A stretch of 64,000 nt of DNA from Rhodanobacter glycinis (GTDB lineage Bacteria > Pseudomonadota > Gammaproteobacteria > Xanthomonadales > Rhodanobacteraceae): assembly GCF_900114325.1 (NCBI RefSeq), contig NZ_FOSR01000011.1, positions 1-64,000 of the forward strand, read 5' to 3'. Numbering within the stretch: the stretch's first letter is position 1; the number at the start of each line of letters is the position of its first letter. Under the pieces are notes generated by a model that searched no databases, was not told the origin of the DNA, and was given only the letters and a program-made list of their open reading frames with translations. Positions 10,445-19,704 of this stretch are shown in pieces. Made by a program: the position numbers and the translations under genes.

Positions 10445-11728
10445 ATGAAATTTCCGTTTCGCCTGCTGTGCTGCGCCGTCGTCATGCTCGGTGCCGGCTG
10501 CGCCACGCAACCGCATGCGTCGCAACAAAATGCGGCGTCGGCAAGCGCTGCCGCGGCAACGCAGGCGCCCGCGCCGCTGCTGTTGATCTCCATCGATGCC
10601 TACCGTGCGGACTACTACGACCGCGGCCTGAGCCCGACCCTGGAGATGCTGGCGAAAACCGGCGTGCATGCCGATTCGATGCAGCCGTCGTTCCCGTCGC
10701 TGACCTTTCCCAACCACTACACCATCGTCACCGGTCTGCGCCCGGACCACAACGGCATCGTCAACAACACGATGTTTGACGCACAGCTCGGCAAGTTCTC
10801 GCTGGGCAACCGCAAGGCCGTGGCCGATGGCCGCTGGTGGGACGAAGGCACGCCGATCTGGGTCACTGCCGACGAACATGGCCTGCGCACTGCCACCATG
10901 TTCTGGCCCGGCTCGGGCGCCGACATCCACGGTCACTACCCCGATTACTGGAAGCCGTTCGACGACCACATCACGGCCGACCAGCGCGTCGACCAGGTGC
11001 TGGCCTGGCTGGACCTGCCGCAAGGCCAGCGCCCGACCTTCCTCACCCTGTACTTCGACGCCGTCGACCACGCCGGGCACAAGTACGGTCCGCACTCGCC
11101 GCAGGTGAACGAGGCGATACGCCATGTCGATGCCGCACTTGCTCGACTGGTGCAGGGGCTGCAGCAACGCCACCTGTTCGAGCGGATGAACATCATCGTG
11201 CTGGCCGACCACGGCATGGCCAGCGTGCCGCTCGCCAACAACGTGATGATGGACAAGCTGATTCCGCTGGACCACGTGCGACCGGTGAGCTTCGGCATCG
11301 TCGCCGGCTTCAACCCCAAGCCCGGCTACGACTTCGCCGCCATCGAACGCCAACTGGAACAACCGCAGAAGCACATGCGCTGCTGGGACAAGACGCGCAT
11401 CCCTGCCCGCTTCGACTATGGCCACAACGCCCGCGTGCCGCAGCTGGTGTGCCTGGCCGACGTGGGCTGGCGCATCACCACCACCGACTACGCCGCCAGC
11501 CACAAGGGACATATCAGCGTGGGCGAGCACGGCTACGACAATACCGACCCGCGCATGCAGGCGCTGTTTATCGCGCACGGCCCGGCATTCCGCGACGGCA
11601 TCCGCTTCCACGCCTTTCCGAACGTGGACGTCTATCCGCTGATGACGCATCTGCTGGACATTCCGGCCGCGGCCAACGACGGCAGCTACCAGGCGGTGGA
11701 AGGCATGCTCAAGCCGGGCATGCGCTGA
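10445..11728 (+). CDS. Alkaline-phosphatase-superfamily phosphodiesterase (nucleotide pyrophosphatase-like), putative lipoprotein
   Basis: The 427 residues match the type I phosphodiesterase/nucleotide pyrophosphatase (ENPP-like) family. The first metal ligand is in LLLISIDAYRADY, the nucleophile Thr is in FPSLTFPNHYTIVTGLRPDHNG, and further ligands are in YFDAVDHAGH and LADHGMASV. The N-terminus MKFPFRLLCCAVVMLGAGC looks like a lipoprotein signal, though the lipobox (GAGC) is not classical. It should act in the periplasm on phosphodiester or pyrophosphate bonds of nucleotides or lipids; the substrate is unknown. Start 10445 gives the signal peptide directly at the N-terminus. Confidence 0.9.
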   Translation: MKFPFRLLCCAVVMLGAGCATQPHASQQNAASASAAAATQAPAPLLLISIDAYRADYYDRGLSPTLEMLAKTGVHADSMQPSFPSLTFPNHYTIVTGLRPDHNGIVNNTMFDAQLGKFSLGNRKAVADGRWWDEGTPIWVTADEHGLRTATMFWPGSGADIHGHYPDYWKPFDDHITADQRVDQVLAWLDLPQGQRPTFLTLYFDAVDHAGHKYGPHSPQVNEAIRHVDAALARLVQGLQQRHLFERMNIIVLADHGMASVPLANNVMMDKLIPLDHVRPVSFGIVAGFNPKPGYDFAAIERQLEQPQKHMRCWDKTRIPARFDYGHNARVPQLVCLADVGWRITTTDYAASHKGHISVGEHGYDNTDPRMQALFIAHGPAFRDGIRFHAFPNVDVYPLMTHLLDIPAAANDGSYQAVEGMLKPGMR

Positions 11729-11790
11729 CGGAGCGAGCGAGGGATTGTGGGCTGACCGCGGGGACAGGCCGCCGACGGCTCCTCATGGCC

Positions 11791-12106
11791 TTCATTCCGG
11801 CGCAGGCCCACTGCTGTCCGGAATAATTTTGCGAAGGCATGACGGCGGCCGAATCCGTCATTCCAGCGAAAGCTGGAATCCAGTCGGACATGCGTGCGAA
11901 GCACACAAAAACAAGAAGTTGAGTGTGCTTCGCACAGCATCTTGACTGGATCCCAGCTTTCGCTGGGATGACGAGACGGGGTCGTGGCCGATAACTCTGA
12001 AATTTGAGCCTCATGCGAACTCAATGGTTGCAAAGTTGTACTGCTCGGGGTTTTCCACGCATCGCGCATTTTTATTCCGGACAGCAGTGGGCGTAGACCG
12101 GAATGA
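11791..12106. repeat. Nested inverted-repeat (MITE-like) intergenic element
   Basis: The 474-base gap before the Nramp gene has no real gene. Outer arms 11791-11826 and 12072-12106 are inverted and share a perfect 20-base core (11807-11826 against 12072-12091). Inside them a second inverted pair (11856-11884 and 11945-11973) belongs to the TTCCAGCGAAAGCTGGAA family. Short open frames within the element encode only repeat-derived peptides. It could fold into a long cruciform or stem-loop. It may be a non-autonomous mobile unit, but no target-site duplication was identified. Confidence 0.6.
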
Positions 12107-12161
12107 CGGCAACAACGGGCCGGCACGATTTGACCTGCATCAAGTGCTGCCTACTCGAGAA

Positions 12162-12180
12162 GATTATGATAATCGTTATC
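12162..12180 (+). promoter_or_regulatory. Fur box upstream of the Nramp gene
   Basis: GATTATGATAATCGTTATC matches the 19-base E. coli Fur consensus at 17 of 19 positions and lies 22 bases before the ATG at 12203. This strongly suggests Fe(II)-Fur repression of the transporter. Confidence 0.85.
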
Positions 12181-12202
12181 ATTTGAACGCCCCGAGGAGC
12201 TC

Positions 12203-13462
12203 ATGGATCGCGCCGTTTCCGTGTCCAGTCTGCATCCGCAGCGCGCCATATCCGGTTGGAAAACCCTGCTCGCGACCCTCGGCCCCGGGCTGGTGGTGAT
12301 GTTGGCCGATACCGATGTCGGCAGCGTGCTCACCGCCGCGCAAAGCGGCGCGCAATGGGGCTATCAAATGCTTGCCCTGCAACTGTTGCTGGTGCCGATC
12401 CTGTACGTGGTGCAGGAACTGACCGTGCGGTTGGGCATCTTCACCGGCCGTGGCCACGGCGAACTGATTCGCGAAACCTTCGGAGCATCCTGGGCCTGGG
12501 TGTCGGTGCTGGGGCTGGTCGTGGCCGCTGTCGGCGCGCTGCTCACCGAGTTCTCCGGCGTGGCCGGCGTGGGTGAACTGTTCGGCGTGCCGCGTACGTG
12601 GAGCCTGGCGCTGGCTGCCGGCTTCCTGCTGGTGGTGGTGTGGACGGGCAGTTATCGCCGCGTGGAACGCGTGGCCATCATCCTCGGCCTGTTCGAGCTG
12701 GTGTTCGTGTGGGTAGCGTTGCGTGCGCCGATCGATTCGCACGCGCTGGTCGACGGCATCACCCGCGTGCCGGTTCGCGACGCAGGCTTCTGGTATCTGG
12801 TGGCTGCCAACATCGGCGCCGTGATCATGCCGTGGATGGTGTTCTACCAGCAGTCGGCCGTGGCCGACAAAAAACTGCAACCCGCGCAATACACCGCCGC
12901 GCGCTGGGATACCGCGATCGGTGCGGTGGCGACCCAGGTGGTGATGGCGGCGGTGCTGCTGGTCGCTGCCGCCACCTTGTGGGCGGGACATCTCAGCCCA
13001 CCGCTGGACACCGTCGGCCAGGTCGCCGATGCGTTGACGCCATTCCTCGGCATGACGCTTGGCCGCACCCTGTTCGGCCTGGGCATGCTGGGCGCGGCGA
13101 TGGTTGCCGCCATCGTGGTGGCATTGGCCGCCGCGTGGGGATTGGGCGAAGTGACCGGCTACCGACGTTCGCTGGAATCGCATCCGCGCGAAGCGCCGTG
13201 GTTCTATCTGGTGTTCACGCTGGCCGTGGCCGGCGGTGCGCTGGTGGTGGCATTCGTTCCCAACCTGGTCGCCCTGTCCATTGGCGTGGAAGTGATGAAC
13301 GCGCTGCTGCTGCCGCTGGTACTGGGCTTCCTGGTAGCACTGGCCGTTCGTGCCCTGCCCCCCGAACATCGCCTGCGCGGATGGTATCGGTGGGTGGTGA
13401 CGGCGCTGGTGGCACTGACATCGGCACTGGGCGTGTACGGCGCGCTCAGCGGCCTGTTCTGA
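12203..13462 (+). CDS. Divergent Nramp-family divalent metal transporter
   Basis: This 419-residue protein with about 11 hydrophobic helices belongs to the Nramp (SLC11) family but has altered metal-site motifs. Canonical TM1 DPGN is replaced by ADTDVGS (Asp36, Asp38) and TM6 MPHN by MPWMVFYQQSA (Met209 kept, His-Asn lost). The TM1 context TLGPGLVVMLADTD and QSGAQWGYQML otherwise aligns with the family. The substrate is therefore uncertain. Iron or manganese uptake is suggested by the Fur box just upstream, but Mg2+ or another ion cannot be excluded. GAGGAG-like sequence before the ATG supports the start. It is not called mntH because of the changed sites. Confidence 0.85.
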   Translation: MDRAVSVSSLHPQRAISGWKTLLATLGPGLVVMLADTDVGSVLTAAQSGAQWGYQMLALQLLLVPILYVVQELTVRLGIFTGRGHGELIRETFGASWAWVSVLGLVVAAVGALLTEFSGVAGVGELFGVPRTWSLALAAGFLLVVVWTGSYRRVERVAIILGLFELVFVWVALRAPIDSHALVDGITRVPVRDAGFWYLVAANIGAVIMPWMVFYQQSAVADKKLQPAQYTAARWDTAIGAVATQVVMAAVLLVAAATLWAGHLSPPLDTVGQVADALTPFLGMTLGRTLFGLGMLGAAMVAAIVVALAAAWGLGEVTGYRRSLESHPREAPWFYLVFTLAVAGGALVVAFVPNLVALSIGVEVMNALLLPLVLGFLVALAVRALPPEHRLRGWYRWVVTALVALTSALGVYGALSGLF

Positions 13463-13584
13463 AAGGGCTTGCCCGGAAAAATCCACGGAAGCCGCCGCAA
13501 CAAAACCGACGCATGGCACAGAATCGTGATCGGCAGTCTGCCCTGATCACGCAAACGTGGCCGCGCGCCACATGGGGAAATGTC

Positions 13585-14523
13585 ATGAAGTGTTGGGTTA
13601 TCGCCCTGTGCGGGCTGGTCGCATGCGCAAGCGTGCATGCGAAGACGATGGCTTGGCAGCCGACCGCCGGGCATACGCAAATACCGATCTGGCCGAGAAC
13701 GATGCCCGATGCGCAGCCCGTGCCGGGGCCGGAAACCATGACGGCGAGCAAGAATCTGATAGCCGGCAAAGCGTGGATGGCAGCCACCAACGTGACCCGG
13801 CCAACGATGACGGTCTATGCACCCAGCGGCAAGAACACCGGTGCCGCGGTAGTGGTGTTCCCCGGCGGCGGCTTCGAGGTGCTGGCCATGGACCTGGAAG
13901 GCACCGAAGCATGTCATTGGCTGACGTCCAACGGCATCACCTGCGTGCTTCTGAAATACCGCGTTCCGAGTGCGCCTTACGGATGGCAATGCAACTGCCG
14001 CAGCGATGATTTCGTGACGCCGGTGCCCGCACTGGAAGATGCACAGCGAACCATGGGGCTGGTGCGCCTGCACGCCAAAGAATGGCATATCGATCCGCAC
14101 AAGATCGGCGTGATGGGTTTCTCCGCTGGCGGCTACCTGGTGGCGGAAATCAGCACCCGCTTCAAGCCACGCCTGTACGCACCGGTGGATGCCGCCGACA
14201 AGGAAAGCGCCCGCCCGGATTTCGCCCTGGCGATCTATCCGGGTCACCTCGCCTTCGACAACGACACGCTGAATCCGAATGTAAAGGTTTCCCGCGATAC
14301 GCCGCCCACCTTCCTGCTGCAGGCCGAGGACGACTACGTCGACGGCGTGAACCAGTCATTGGTCTACTACGCTGCCCTGGCCAAGGCGCACGTGCCAGCG
14401 GAGATGCACCTGTATGCGCACGGCGGCCATGCCTTCGGTTTGCGCCCCGGCAAATTTCCGATCAGCAGCTGGCCGAAACTGGCCATGGCGTGGTTGCAAA
14501 CGATCGGCGTGGTGCCGCACTGA
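13585..14523 (+). CDS. Secreted alpha/beta hydrolase (esterase/lipase-like)
   Basis: The 312 residues start with a signal peptide (CWVIALCGLVACASVHA). The fold shows the oxyanion segment VVVFPGGGF, nucleophile elbow GFSAGGY (Ser180), Asp in LLQAEDDYVDG and His in YAHGGHAFGL. This layout is found in acetyl-xylan esterase and dienelactone-hydrolase-like exported enzymes; the substrate is unknown. The start at 13585 has GGGGA upstream and gives the signal peptide at residue 1. The frame is open further upstream, but that part runs inside the Nramp gene and is not coding. Confidence 0.85.
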   Translation: MKCWVIALCGLVACASVHAKTMAWQPTAGHTQIPIWPRTMPDAQPVPGPETMTASKNLIAGKAWMAATNVTRPTMTVYAPSGKNTGAAVVVFPGGGFEVLAMDLEGTEACHWLTSNGITCVLLKYRVPSAPYGWQCNCRSDDFVTPVPALEDAQRTMGLVRLHAKEWHIDPHKIGVMGFSAGGYLVAEISTRFKPRLYAPVDAADKESARPDFALAIYPGHLAFDNDTLNPNVKVSRDTPPTFLLQAEDDYVDGVNQSLVYYAALAKAHVPAEMHLYAHGGHAFGLRPGKFPISSWPKLAMAWLQTIGVVPH

Positions 14524-14548
14524 GCAAACCCCGCCGCAAACTCCGGTA

Positions 14549-14620
14549 GGAGCCCGCTAGCGGGCGATGCTGTTGCGAATCCCGGGTCCCGAAGAAGAGC
14601 ATCGCCCGCCAGCGGGCTCC
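14549..14620. repeat. Inverted repeat of the GGAGCCCGCT family
   Basis: Arms 14549-14570 and 14599-14620 are reverse complements at 21 of 22 positions. A second full copy lies at 62223-62288 and a half copy at 15629-15652. The location after a stop codon and before a promoter suggests a REP/REPIN-type element that may also work as a transcript-end hairpin. Confidence 0.8.
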
Positions 14621-14694
14621 AAAAACGAAGGCGGTGACGGCCGACTTTCGAGTGCCCGCTTGAGGGCGGGCTCGCAACCCGCCAAAGTAGCGCC

Positions 14695-15609
14695 ATGGAT
14701 ATCGAGCTGCGTCATCTGCGCTACTTCATCGCGGTCGCCGACGAGCTGCATTTCGGCCGCGCGGCGGAACGGCTGGGCATGTCGCAACCGCCGCTGAGCC
14801 AGCAGATTCGCCAGCTTGAGCAACGGGTCGGCGTGCGGCTGCTTGATCGCACCAATCGCCGGGTCGCACTGACCGAGCCGGGTCGATTATTCCTGGACGA
14901 AGCACGCGACATTCTTGCGCGCACCGATCACGCCATCGACCTGGCGCAACGTGCGCAGCGCGGCGAGACCGGCGAACTGCGCGTAGGCATGACCCGTTCC
15001 ACCCCGCTGACCGGCCATATCCCGCGCGCGATCCTGGCCTTTCGCCAGCAGTTGCCCGAGGTGCAATTGCAGCTGGAGGAAATGAACTCGCTGCGGCAGA
15101 TCGACGCCCTGCTCGACCGCCGCCTGCAGATCGGCATCGTTCGCGGCAACGTGCTGCCGGATGGGCTGGCATCGAAGCGACTGTTTCGCGATCCGCTGGT
15201 CGCCGTGCTGCGTTCGAACCATCCGGCACTGCGCGAGCTTGGCCCGCGTCGCAAACTGCGCACCGAAGCGCTGGCACAGGAGCCCTTCGTGCTGTTTGCG
15301 CGCAGTGCCGGCGCCGGCATCCACGACCACGTGATCTCGCTGTGCCGCCATGCCGGCTTCACGCCGCGCGTGGCGCAGGAAGCACGCGAGTCATCCACCA
15401 TCGTGGGGCTGGTCGCCGCCGGGCTGGGCGTATCGATCCTGCCGGTCTCGTGCGAACACATCCATATCGATGGCGTCAGCTACGTGCCGTTGACCGACCC
15501 GGCGGCGATGTCGGAAATCCACGTGGCCTGGCGCCGCGACGAGCGTGCCCCACTGGTCGCGCAATTCGTACGCCTGCTGAGCGGCAGCCTGCCCAAAACC
15601 CCTGCATGA
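14695..15609 (+). CDS. LysR-family transcriptional regulator
   Basis: This 304-residue protein has an N-terminal winged helix-turn-helix (DIELRHLRYFIAVADELHFGRAAERL, then SQPPLSQQIRQLE) and a periplasmic-binding-like effector domain. The HTH text is typical of the CatR/CbnR/BenM branch, which responds to aromatic-pathway intermediates, but no catabolic cluster is adjacent, so the target is unknown. It is convergent with the MFS transporter gene and downstream of an esterase gene. The start at 14695 is the conserved N-terminus of this family. Confidence 0.9.
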   Translation: MDIELRHLRYFIAVADELHFGRAAERLGMSQPPLSQQIRQLEQRVGVRLLDRTNRRVALTEPGRLFLDEARDILARTDHAIDLAQRAQRGETGELRVGMTRSTPLTGHIPRAILAFRQQLPEVQLQLEEMNSLRQIDALLDRRLQIGIVRGNVLPDGLASKRLFRDPLVAVLRSNHPALRELGPRRKLRTEALAQEPFVLFARSAGAGIHDHVISLCRHAGFTPRVAQEARESSTIVGLVAAGLGVSILPVSCEHIHIDGVSYVPLTDPAAMSEIHVAWRRDERAPLVAQFVRLLSGSLPKTPA

Positions 15610-15628
15610 CCCGCATGCGCATCACGAT

Positions 15629-15652
15629 AGGACCCCGCTCGCGGGCGATGCT
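15629..15652. repeat. Half copy of the GGAGCCCGCT repeat family
   Basis: A single arm similar to that at 14549-14570 lies in the convergent gap between the LysR and MFS genes; no clean partner is seen nearby. Confidence 0.55.
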
Positions 15653-15712
15653 CCTGAGATCCCTCGAATCAAGCATCCCAGCCCGGACCGCGAAAACACA
15701 CCCCCACGATCT

Positions 15713-16993
15713 TCACGGCATCGCACCCTTGCTCATCGGCGTAGGCATCGTCGCCACGTTCACCAGCGGCCGCAGGCGATACAAACCCAGCGCGATGACC
15801 AGTCCGGCCACCACCAGCGCGCCAATGAAAGCCGCCACGCCATCCCAGCCACCCCGGGTGTAGAACAACCCGCCGGCGTAACCGGCCACGCTGGAGCCCA
15901 TGTAGTAGCAGAACAGGTACATCGACGACGCCTGCGCCTTCGCCGCGCCGGCGCGACGCCCTACCCAGCTGCTGACGATGGAATGACCGCCGAAGAAACC
16001 GAACGTCACCGCCACGATGCCCAGCATGATCAACCACAGCGACATGGTCAGGGTCAGCAGTACGCCGACCAGCATCAGCGCGAAGGCCGTCCACAACACC
16101 TTGCGCCGCCCCAGCTTGCCGGCCAGGTGGCCCATCCACGCCGAGCTGAAGGTGCCGATCAGATAGATGCCGAAGATCAGCCCCACCACCGCCTGGCTGA
16201 GGTTGAACGGCGGTGCCAGCAAGCGGTAACCGAGATAGTTGTAGACCGTGACGAAGGCGCCCAGCAGCAGGAAACCTTCGAGGAACAGCCACGGCAGGCC
16301 CGGATCGTGGAACATGCCGCTGAAGCGCCCGGCCAGCGCGCGCCAGCTCAGCGGCTGCCGCACGAAATGCCGCGACGGCGGCAACGCACGCCAGAACACC
16401 AGGCCCGACACGATGCCGATCACGCCCACCACGACCACGCCTACCCGCCAGTCGAAGAAATCCGTCAGCACGCCAGTGACCAGCCGACCGCCCATGCCGC
16501 CGACCGCGCTGCCGCTGATATACAGCCCCATGCCAAGGCCGATCGACTCGGGATGCATTTCCTCGCTCAGGTACGTCATCGCCACCGCCGGCAGGCCGCT
16601 CAGGGTCAGCCCGAGCAAGGTGCGCACGACCAGCAGCGAACCCCAGTTCGGCATCGCCGCCGTCACCAGCACCAGCACGGCCGAGGAAAGAATCGACGCT
16701 ACCATCACCGACTTGCGTCCCCACGCATCGGACAGGCCACCCGCGAACAGCATCGCCACGGCCAGCACGCCGGTGGTCAGCGACAACGACAACGCACTGT
16801 CCGCCGCGCTCACGCCGTAGTCGTGGTTGAACTCCGGCATCAACGGCTGCACGCAATACAGCAACCCGAACGTGGCCAGACCGGCGGCGAACAAGGCGAG
16901 GTTGGTGCGCCGGAACGCCGGCGTGCCGTGATGGATCCAGTCATTCGCGGCCGCCGTGGCGCCTGTCATGCCGGGTGTGTCGCTATCGTTCAT
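15713..16993 (-). CDS. Major facilitator superfamily transporter (YnfM-like)
   Basis: This 426-residue protein has 12 hydrophobic segments. The MFS signature GGLSDAWGRKSVM follows TM2 and the repeat GHLAGKLGRRKVL appears in the second half, with PAVAMTYLSEEMHPESIGLGMGLYISG typical of the inner-membrane YnfM/arabinose-efflux-like branch. The substrate is unknown. ATG 16993 is preferred over the codon 20 residues upstream because the N-terminal extension is unlike the family. It shares strand with the beta-propeller gene but the 150-base gap argues against tight coupling. Confidence 0.88.
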   Translation of the reverse strand: MNDSDTPGMTGATAAANDWIHHGTPAFRRTNLALFAAGLATFGLLYCVQPLMPEFNHDYGVSAADSALSLSLTTGVLAVAMLFAGGLSDAWGRKSVMVASILSSAVLVLVTAAMPNWGSLLVVRTLLGLTLSGLPAVAMTYLSEEMHPESIGLGMGLYISGSAVGGMGGRLVTGVLTDFFDWRVGVVVVGVIGIVSGLVFWRALPPSRHFVRQPLSWRALAGRFSGMFHDPGLPWLFLEGFLLLGAFVTVYNYLGYRLLAPPFNLSQAVVGLIFGIYLIGTFSSAWMGHLAGKLGRRKVLWTAFALMLVGVLLTLTMSLWLIMLGIVAVTFGFFGGHSIVSSWVGRRAGAAKAQASSMYLFCYYMGSSVAGYAGGLFYTRGGWDGVAAFIGALVVAGLVIALGLYRLRPLVNVATMPTPMSKGAMP

Positions 16994-17145
16994 CGTGTTG
17001 CCCCACCCGTGGCGGCGTGCTGGAAATGCAGACAGCATAGCCCCGGCTGACAAGACGATCGATAACGCGAAAGGACTGTTTCGATATGCCAGACATATCG
17101 ATCCTCACCGCAGGCGACAACCATCACGGGCCTGCGACGACGCGA

Positions 17146-18150
17146 TCAGCCCACGTGCTTTTGCGCGTCCAGCAGCGGCGTCAGCGACACCGACCAGGCG
17201 TTGAGGTTGCCGTTATCCCAGGCCTCCACCCGCTGCAGGTAGGCACGCGCCTGCGCCGCGTCATGCGGATACGGCGCCACCGGCGCGCTGCGGTCGCTGG
17301 TGAAGTACAGCGTGCGCTGGTCCGGCGCCAGATGCGGCAGGTAGTCGGTGCTGAAGCCGTGGGCATCGTCGCCGGCATAGCGGATCGCCTGTGGCGTGCC
17401 CCAGCCGTTGCCTTGACGGAACACGATGAACAGGTGGTCTTTGCTGTCGCCGGCCAGGCGGCGGTCGCTGGCAAACACCATGAAGGAGCCGTCCGCGGCG
17501 ATCTCCGGGTCCACGTCGCTGTCACCATAGTGGCTGAAGGACAACGGCTGCGCCTGCTGGTAGACGCCGTTCACGTAGCGCGACACGTACAGACGCTTGC
17601 CCTTGTCCTTGCCCGCGTCGATGGACAGGAAATACAGGCTGCCATCGCGCGCCACGCTGGCCTTCCAGATGCCATTGCCGATGTTCACCGTGGCCGGCAG
17701 GCGGCGCGGCGCGCTCCAGTGGTCCCAACCCGGGCCGATCCGGTCGACCCGCCACAGGTTCACCTGCATCCGTGCCGGACGGGTGTCGGTCTTGCGAATC
17801 GACACGTAGACCAGGAACGAGCCGTCGGGCGACAGCGCTGGTGCCAAGTCCTGCCAGGTGCCGGAGAACGGCGCGATGCGCGGCGTGGACCAATGGCCGT
17901 GCACGCGATGGGTCTCCATGATGGTGCCGCCACCGGCACCACTGCGGGTGAAGAACATGGTGTTACCGTCGGGACTGACGGCGGGCGATTCGTCGTTGGC
18001 GGGACCGGAGACCACGCCGGGCGCGAAGATCTGCGGCGCGGCCAGCACGGGTGGCGTGCTTGCGGCCGCGAGCGCGGCGGGGCCGGCAAGGATCAGTGAC
18101 AGGGCAAGAACGGATGAAAGGCGGAAACGGATACGGCGACAACCGGGCAT
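17146..18150 (-). CDS. Secreted PD40 (TolB-like) beta-propeller protein
   Basis: This 334-residue protein has a signal peptide (VLALSLILAGPAALAAA) and repeated propeller blades with the PD40 pattern: ESPAVSPDGNTMFFTRSG, LAPALSPDGSFLVYVS, DVDPEIAADGSFMVFASDR, LPHLAPDQRTLYFTSDR. Such domains serve as binding platforms in the periplasm; no catalytic motif is visible. ATG 18150 is chosen because AAGGAG lies seven bases upstream; ATG 18171 and an upstream start are alternatives. I cannot assign a function. Confidence 0.82.
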   Translation of the reverse strand: MPGCRRIRFRLSSVLALSLILAGPAALAAASTPPVLAAPQIFAPGVVSGPANDESPAVSPDGNTMFFTRSGAGGGTIMETHRVHGHWSTPRIAPFSGTWQDLAPALSPDGSFLVYVSIRKTDTRPARMQVNLWRVDRIGPGWDHWSAPRRLPATVNIGNGIWKASVARDGSLYFLSIDAGKDKGKRLYVSRYVNGVYQQAQPLSFSHYGDSDVDPEIAADGSFMVFASDRRLAGDSKDHLFIVFRQGNGWGTPQAIRYAGDDAHGFSTDYLPHLAPDQRTLYFTSDRSAPVAPYPHDAAQARAYLQRVEAWDNGNLNAWSVSLTPLLDAQKHVG

Positions 18151-18327
18151 GGCGAAGCTCCTTGACGACATGGGGTCGGGAACGTGGACGCGGCGCCGTA
18201 AGCCTGGCACCGACGCGCCATGCTGATCCGCCTGCGACGCGGTGCAACGTGCCGGAGGTCACCCACTTGCGTCGGCCGCCGCAGCGCTCGTCGGGGACAG
18301 GGGTGCCCACCGCCACCGCGCCCTTCC

Positions 18328-19704
18328 TCAATCCGCAACCGCGCCCGCCGCCAGTGGCAGCTGCAGGCATACCCGCAAGCCGCCACCCTCGGCATTGGAC
18401 GCGCCCACCGTGCCGCCGTGCACCCTGGCCACGCGCCGCACGATGGCCAGGCCCAGTCCGTGGCCCTCGGCACGCGCTGCATTGCTGCCGCGGTAGAACG
18501 GACGGAACAATTGCTCCAGCTCCTGCGGCGGCACGCCGGGACCGTGGTCGCGCACCGACACGCTGGCCTGGCCATCTGCCGAGTCCAGCGCCAGCACCAC
18601 CTCGCCGCCGGCCGGGCTGAACTTGATCGCGTTACCCACGAGGTTGTCCAGCGCCCGCTCCAGCAGCATGGCGCTACCCTGCACGCAGGCCGGCTCCGAT
18701 GCATCCACCCGTACGCGCACATCACGCGCTTGTGCCTCCACTTGCGCGCGCTGCGCACACTGGCGCAGCAATGCCTCCAGCGCCACGGGCTCGCACTGCA
18801 TGCCGGGCAGGCCACCTTCCAGCCGCGACAGCGCCAGCATCTCGCCGGCCATGCGATCGAGCCGCACGATTTCATGTTCGGCCTGGAGAAAGTAGCGCCC
18901 GGCTTCCGTCGGGGCGTCGCTGCGCTGGGCCAGGTCGAGGATCAGGTGCAGCCGCGCCAGCGGCGAGCGCAATTCGTGCGACAGATCCTGCAAGACGCGC
19001 CGGTCATGCGTTACCAGTGCCTCGATGCGCTCGGCCATGGCATCGAAATCGCCGGCAAGCTGCGCCAGTTCGTCGCGCCGACCACCGCCTGGATGATTCA
19101 CGCGTGCCGAAAGCTCGCCCGCTGTCATGCGCCGCGTTGCATCACGCAACGCCTGCACCGGCTTGGCCACGCTGCGCGCCACCCGCCAGCCGACCAGTCC
19201 GATGAACAGCAGCGACAGCAGCAATTGCACGCCCAGCAGGATTTTCTCGCGCGTCTGCGGCCGCAGGCGCGTGTGCGAACGGCTGACCGCCACCAACTGG
19301 CGCAAGCGTCCGTCGGCACCGGTGACCGGTTGCACCGCCACGTACACACCGCCACCTCGCCATGGCCGCAGCACCACGTCACGGTCGGCCGCCAGCATGG
19401 CCGGCAACGATTGCATGATCGACGGCGGCAGACGGATCGGATGCAGCGGCTGGCCATCCTGGTACAACGTGGCTTGCACGCCATCGTGGCGTTGTCGGAT
19501 CGACCAGTCGCCCAGCCCGGCCACGCCACCCTGCTCGTAGGCTGCATCGGCCGACTGCGCCAGCGCGCTCCAGTCGATTTCCACCGCCGTGGTGTATTCG
19601 ATGAAGCGCCGGGTGAGAAAACCGCCCAGCACCAACACCAGCAGGTTGACCACGCAAAACCAGACGAGCAAGCGCCAGTAGAGCGAACTCTTGAACGGAT
19701 TCAC
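18328..19704 (-). CDS. cpxA: Cpx-like sensor histidine kinase
   Basis: The 458 residues show TM1 (WRLLVWFCVVNLLVLVLGGFL), a ~130-residue periplasmic sensor, TM2 (LLGVQLLLSLLFIGLVGW), a HAMP domain (KPVQALRDATRRMTAGELSARV), the H-box DLSHELRSPLARL with phospho-acceptor His243, and the ATPase boxes NAIKFSP, DHGPGVP and GHGLGLAIV. Its start overlaps the regulator stop (ATGA). The linked exact CpxR box and divergent Spy/CpxP gene argue that it senses envelope protein stress like CpxA. The periplasmic domain itself is not diagnostic, so an RstB/BaeS-type role remains possible. Confidence 0.88.
   Translation of the reverse strand: MNPFKSSLYWRLLVWFCVVNLLVLVLGGFLTRRFIEYTTAVEIDWSALAQSADAAYEQGGVAGLGDWSIRQRHDGVQATLYQDGQPLHPIRLPPSIMQSLPAMLAADRDVVLRPWRGGGVYVAVQPVTGADGRLRQLVAVSRSHTRLRPQTREKILLGVQLLLSLLFIGLVGWRVARSVAKPVQALRDATRRMTAGELSARVNHPGGGRRDELAQLAGDFDAMAERIEALVTHDRRVLQDLSHELRSPLARLHLILDLAQRSDAPTEAGRYFLQAEHEIVRLDRMAGEMLALSRLEGGLPGMQCEPVALEALLRQCAQRAQVEAQARDVRVRVDASEPACVQGSAMLLERALDNLVGNAIKFSPAGGEVVLALDSADGQASVSVRDHGPGVPPQELEQLFRPFYRGSNAARAEGHGLGLAIVRRVARVHGGTVGASNAEGGGLRVCLQLPLAAGAVAD

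Noticed and set aside
11686-12126. A 146-codon minus-strand frame before the Nramp gene
   Set aside because: Its peptide (SESWDPV, LDSSFRWNDG) is encoded by the palindromic repeats themselves, a common false gene.
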